Shown one piece after another: positions 6,369-6,601 of a stretch of DNA of 6,601 bases (its first letter is position 1; each line of letters opens with the position of its first letter). The notes under the pieces are model-generated. The model worked only from the letters and a program-made list of their open reading frames with translations. It ran no database searches and was not told where the DNA came from. The DNA lies in the NCBI GenBank assembly GCA_022013235.1, contig JAKLQR010000003.1, positions 1 through 6,601 of the forward strand, written 5' to 3'. The stretch is from Thermodesulfovibrionales bacterium. GTDB taxonomy: Bacteria; Nitrospirota; Thermodesulfovibrionia; Thermodesulfovibrionales; SM23-35. A program made the translations under genes and the position numbers.

Positions 6369-6524
6369 ATGGTCCACCGCAATTTTCTTGTAAAGGTTAC
6401 CGGCGCGAAACTGACAGAGATTCAGAAGGCCCTCCAGACTGCGGGGATAACGGTGAGGAGCATCATCGAAATTTTTCGTGAAGGAGAAAACGAATCTCCG
6501 GAAACCGAAAAGAGAGAAGAATAG
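6369..6524 (+). CDS. Small protein of unknown function (51 residues) after frr
   Basis: I do not recognise this protein. The ATG at 6369 follows the frr stop by one base, and the frame runs 51 codons to TAG at 6522-6524. The start MVHRNFLVKVTGAKLTEIQ, followed by a helix-like stretch and then GITVRSIIEIFREG, suggests a beta-alpha-beta unit. It ends in a highly charged Glu/Lys tail (ENESPETEKREE). GGAAG (6358-6362) six bases upstream could be its ribosome binding site, and AAGGAG lies further back. Tight packing in a same-strand operon, and the start of another ORF two bases after its stop, argue that it is a real gene. Its function cannot be inferred from sequence alone. Confidence 0.6.
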   Translation: MVHRNFLVKVTGAKLTEIQKALQTAGITVRSIIEIFREGENESPETEKREE

Positions 6525-6526
6525 CC

Positions 6527-6601
6527 ATGGCAGAAAAGAAATCCGGAAAGAAAAAACCACCAAAACCGGCGGCGAAAAAACAGCTTGCCTCTGTGCGGAA
6601 A
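6527..6601 (+). CDS. Lysine-rich protein of unknown function, N-terminus only
   Basis: The ATG at 6527, two bases after the preceding stop, opens a frame of 25 codons that reaches the right edge. GAGAGAAG about eight bases upstream is a plausible ribosome binding site. The visible part begins MAEKKSGKKKPPKPAAKK and is strongly basic and Lys/Pro/Ala-rich. Such a tail occurs before many folds, for example as the cytoplasmic tail of a membrane protein or in a nucleic-acid-binding protein, so no family can be named. Its spacing indicates that it belongs to the same operon. Confidence 0.5.
   Translation, partial: MAEKKSGKKKPPKPAAKKQLASVRK

Overview
This is a bacterial chromosomal window of ordinary housekeeping genes at roughly 50% GC. 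It holds two divergent gene clusters separated by about 380 bases. On the minus strand, reading leftward, is a purine-biosynthesis pair: purB, then a large eukaryote-like purL that runs off the left edge. On the plus strand is the conserved translation operon rpsB-tsf-pyrH-frr, followed by a 51-residue unrecognised ORF and the first 25 codons of a lysine-rich protein cut by the right edge. A full-length type PurL resembling animal PFAS, a short EF-Ts and the two abundant GC-rich palindromic repeats would suit an uncultured Gram-negative-type lineage such as Nitrospirota or a deltaproteobacterial group. That placement is a low-confidence inference.

Layout. Positions 1-2052 (minus) hold the N-terminal 684 codons of PurL (FGAM synthase). 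Positions 2049-3350 (minus) hold PurB (adenylosuccinate lyase); its stop codon overlaps the purL start as ATGA, so the two genes are co-transcribed and probably translationally coupled. Positions 3351-3730 are the divergent intergenic region. It contains a 167-bp MITE-like repeat with about 26-bp imperfect terminal inverted repeats ending in TA, then candidate promoter sequences and a structured rpsB leader. Positions 3731-6367 hold rpsB, tsf, pyrH and frr, tightly packed: a 4-base rpsB/tsf overlap, a 6-base tsf/pyrH gap and a 32-base pyrH/frr overlap. Positions 6369-6601 hold the small ORF and the start of the next gene.

How the genes work together. PurL and PurB catalyse steps of de novo purine synthesis: PurL makes FGAM, and PurB acts both on SAICAR and on adenylosuccinate. 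S2, EF-Ts and ribosome recycling factor serve the ribosome in structure, elongation and recycling, and UMP kinase feeds pyrimidine nucleotide pools.

The most notable observation is that purL has been invaded, in frame, by a composite of two palindromic repeats at about 1720-1815. Together they add roughly 30 residues between two conserved N-terminal segments without breaking the reading frame. A second, structurally different repeat sits in the purB/rpsB intergenic region and may carry promoter elements. I see no new defence or metabolic system in this window; the novelty is in the repeat biology and possibly in the small ORF after frr.
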